Source: Alphaproteobacteria bacterium (lineage in GTDB: Bacteria > Pseudomonadota > Alphaproteobacteria > Sphingomonadales > Sphingomonadaceae). From it: DNA of 17,360 nt. Below are positions 16,865 through 17,360 of the stretch, in pieces. The stretch spans positions 1 to 17,360 of the forward strand of contig JAQGLH010000143.1 of NCBI GenBank assembly GCA_028293005.1. Direction: 5' to 3'. Position 1 is the first letter of the stretch. Every line of letters starts with the position of its first letter. Below the pieces are notes generated by a model. The model was not told where the DNA came from. It saw only the letters and a list, made by a program, of their open reading frames with translations, and did not search any database. The position numbers were made by a program, and so were the translations under genes.

Positions 16865-17360
16865 ATGGCTTATCCCGTGGCACTGCCCGCGATGGCGGCT
16901 CTTTCGATCGTCGGTGCCGCGCTCGGTGTCCACCTCGGCCGAAGCGCGATCGCCGAAATCAACCCGGCCTATTTCAGCACTCCGGAACCCACCCATTTCT
17001 TCGCGGACCTTGCTCCCAACGTCTACCGAGCGACCACGTGGAGCGATTCGACCGATTATTGGGCTAATGACGTCAATGTCGGGGGTGGCGCTGCCTGCCT
17101 CGACTGCAATCGGAATTTCATCGACGGCGACAGCGCCGACGCGGCGCTTCCGGATTGGCGCGACACCCCTTCGGCTGATGCCGCCGACGAGCGGGACGAT
17201 GAGCCGGACGATTCGGCGGACCCCGATCGCGCCGCGAGGGCCGAGCAGGTCGCGCGCTATGCGTCGTTCCCGGTGAGCGTGGACGAGGCGCGCGAGCAGG
17301 CGCTCGATGACTACCTCGCCCGGCACGCCGCCGAGATCGCCGCCATCGTCGTCGAACCGC
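16865..17360 (+). CDS. Unrecognised membrane-anchored protein with CxxC pair (3' end outside window)
   Basis: The reading frame is open from ATG 16865 to the window edge (165 codons) with strong third-position GC bias. GGAG (16855-16858) lies 6 nt before the ATG; a GTG immediately upstream is also in frame. Residues 4-23 form a hydrophobic segment (ALPAMAALSIVGAALGVHLG), a likely signal anchor or uncleaved signal that places the rest in the periplasm. Then come an aromatic stretch (EINPAYFSTPEPTHFF), a CLDC pair (Cys78, Cys81) and a very acidic linker (about 98-122, rich in Asp). After that a helical, charged segment begins (AEQVARYASF onward). I do not recognise the family. The CxxC could bind metal or be redox-active, but no other ligand is visible. 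It diverges from the EF-G-like gene. Confidence 0.75.
   Translation, partial: MAYPVALPAMAALSIVGAALGVHLGRSAIAEINPAYFSTPEPTHFFADLAPNVYRATTWSDSTDYWANDVNVGGGAACLDCNRNFIDGDSADAALPDWRDTPSADAADERDDEPDDSADPDRAARAEQVARYASFPVSVDEAREQALDDYLARHAAEIAAIVVEP

Noticed and set aside
15433..17067. A 544-codon open frame on the + strand opposite the EF-G-like gene and across the divergent gap
   Set aside because: It is antisense to a complete EF-G-like protein, has no ribosome site or known domain, and runs out of frame through the start of the better-supported gene at 16865.
16832..17326. A 164-codon reverse-strand frame at the right end
   Set aside because: Third-position GC bias and the ribosome site favour the + strand frame from 16865, and the reverse product has no recognisable domain.

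Overview
The window is GC-rich chromosomal DNA from an alphaproteobacterium, most likely a sphingomonad (Sphingomonas or a close relative). The evidence is the CckA cell-cycle kinase, the tight dapA-smpB-DUF2062 run, a single-domain receiver with the PFxFATG[G/Y] motif known from Sphingomonas, an alphaproteobacterial-type LexA box near-match before recA, and strong third-position GC bias in all genes. The genus is an inference from gene content and protein style; no rRNA is present to settle it.

Layout. 1-1616 (+): the C-terminal part of aspS, then ppk2 (polyphosphate-dependent nucleotide kinase). 1659-4209 (-): a periplasmic Slt70-like lytic transglycosylase followed 34 bp later by greB, probably co-transcribed. 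4310-11285 (+): dapA, smpB, a DUF2062 membrane protein, an M13 zinc metallopeptidase lipoprotein, cckA and a stand-alone receiver. dapA, smpB and the DUF2062 gene are almost contiguous, and later gaps are 37-81 bp. 11454-12527 (+): recA, with its own probable SOS promoter and a strong bidirectional terminator. 12594-13850 (-): a Bcr/CflA-type MFS exporter, divergent from a glutathione S-transferase (13964-14587, +). 14626-16650 (-): an EF-G-like GTPase. 16865 to the window end (+): the start of an unrecognised membrane-anchored protein with a CxxC pair.

The genes are mainly housekeeping: translation and its rescue (aspS, smpB, EF-G-like), transcript elongation (greB), lysine and peptidoglycan supply and turnover (dapA, lytic transglycosylase), cell-cycle and stress signalling (cckA, receiver), DNA repair (recA), and detoxification (MFS, GST). 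No stretch over 300 bp lacks a gene; the longest is 214 bp (16651-16864). I see no tRNA, rRNA, insertion sequence, prophage, CRISPR array, toxin-antitoxin or defence locus.

I do not find a new multi-gene system. The points most worth a second look are small: the PFxFATG receiver beside cckA, the EF-G paralogue with a substituted G3 histidine, the unknown CxxC protein, an 11-bp inverted repeat framing the divergent region before it, a four-codon minicistron bridging dapA and smpB, and a 21-bp-spaced direct repeat between the MFS and GST genes.
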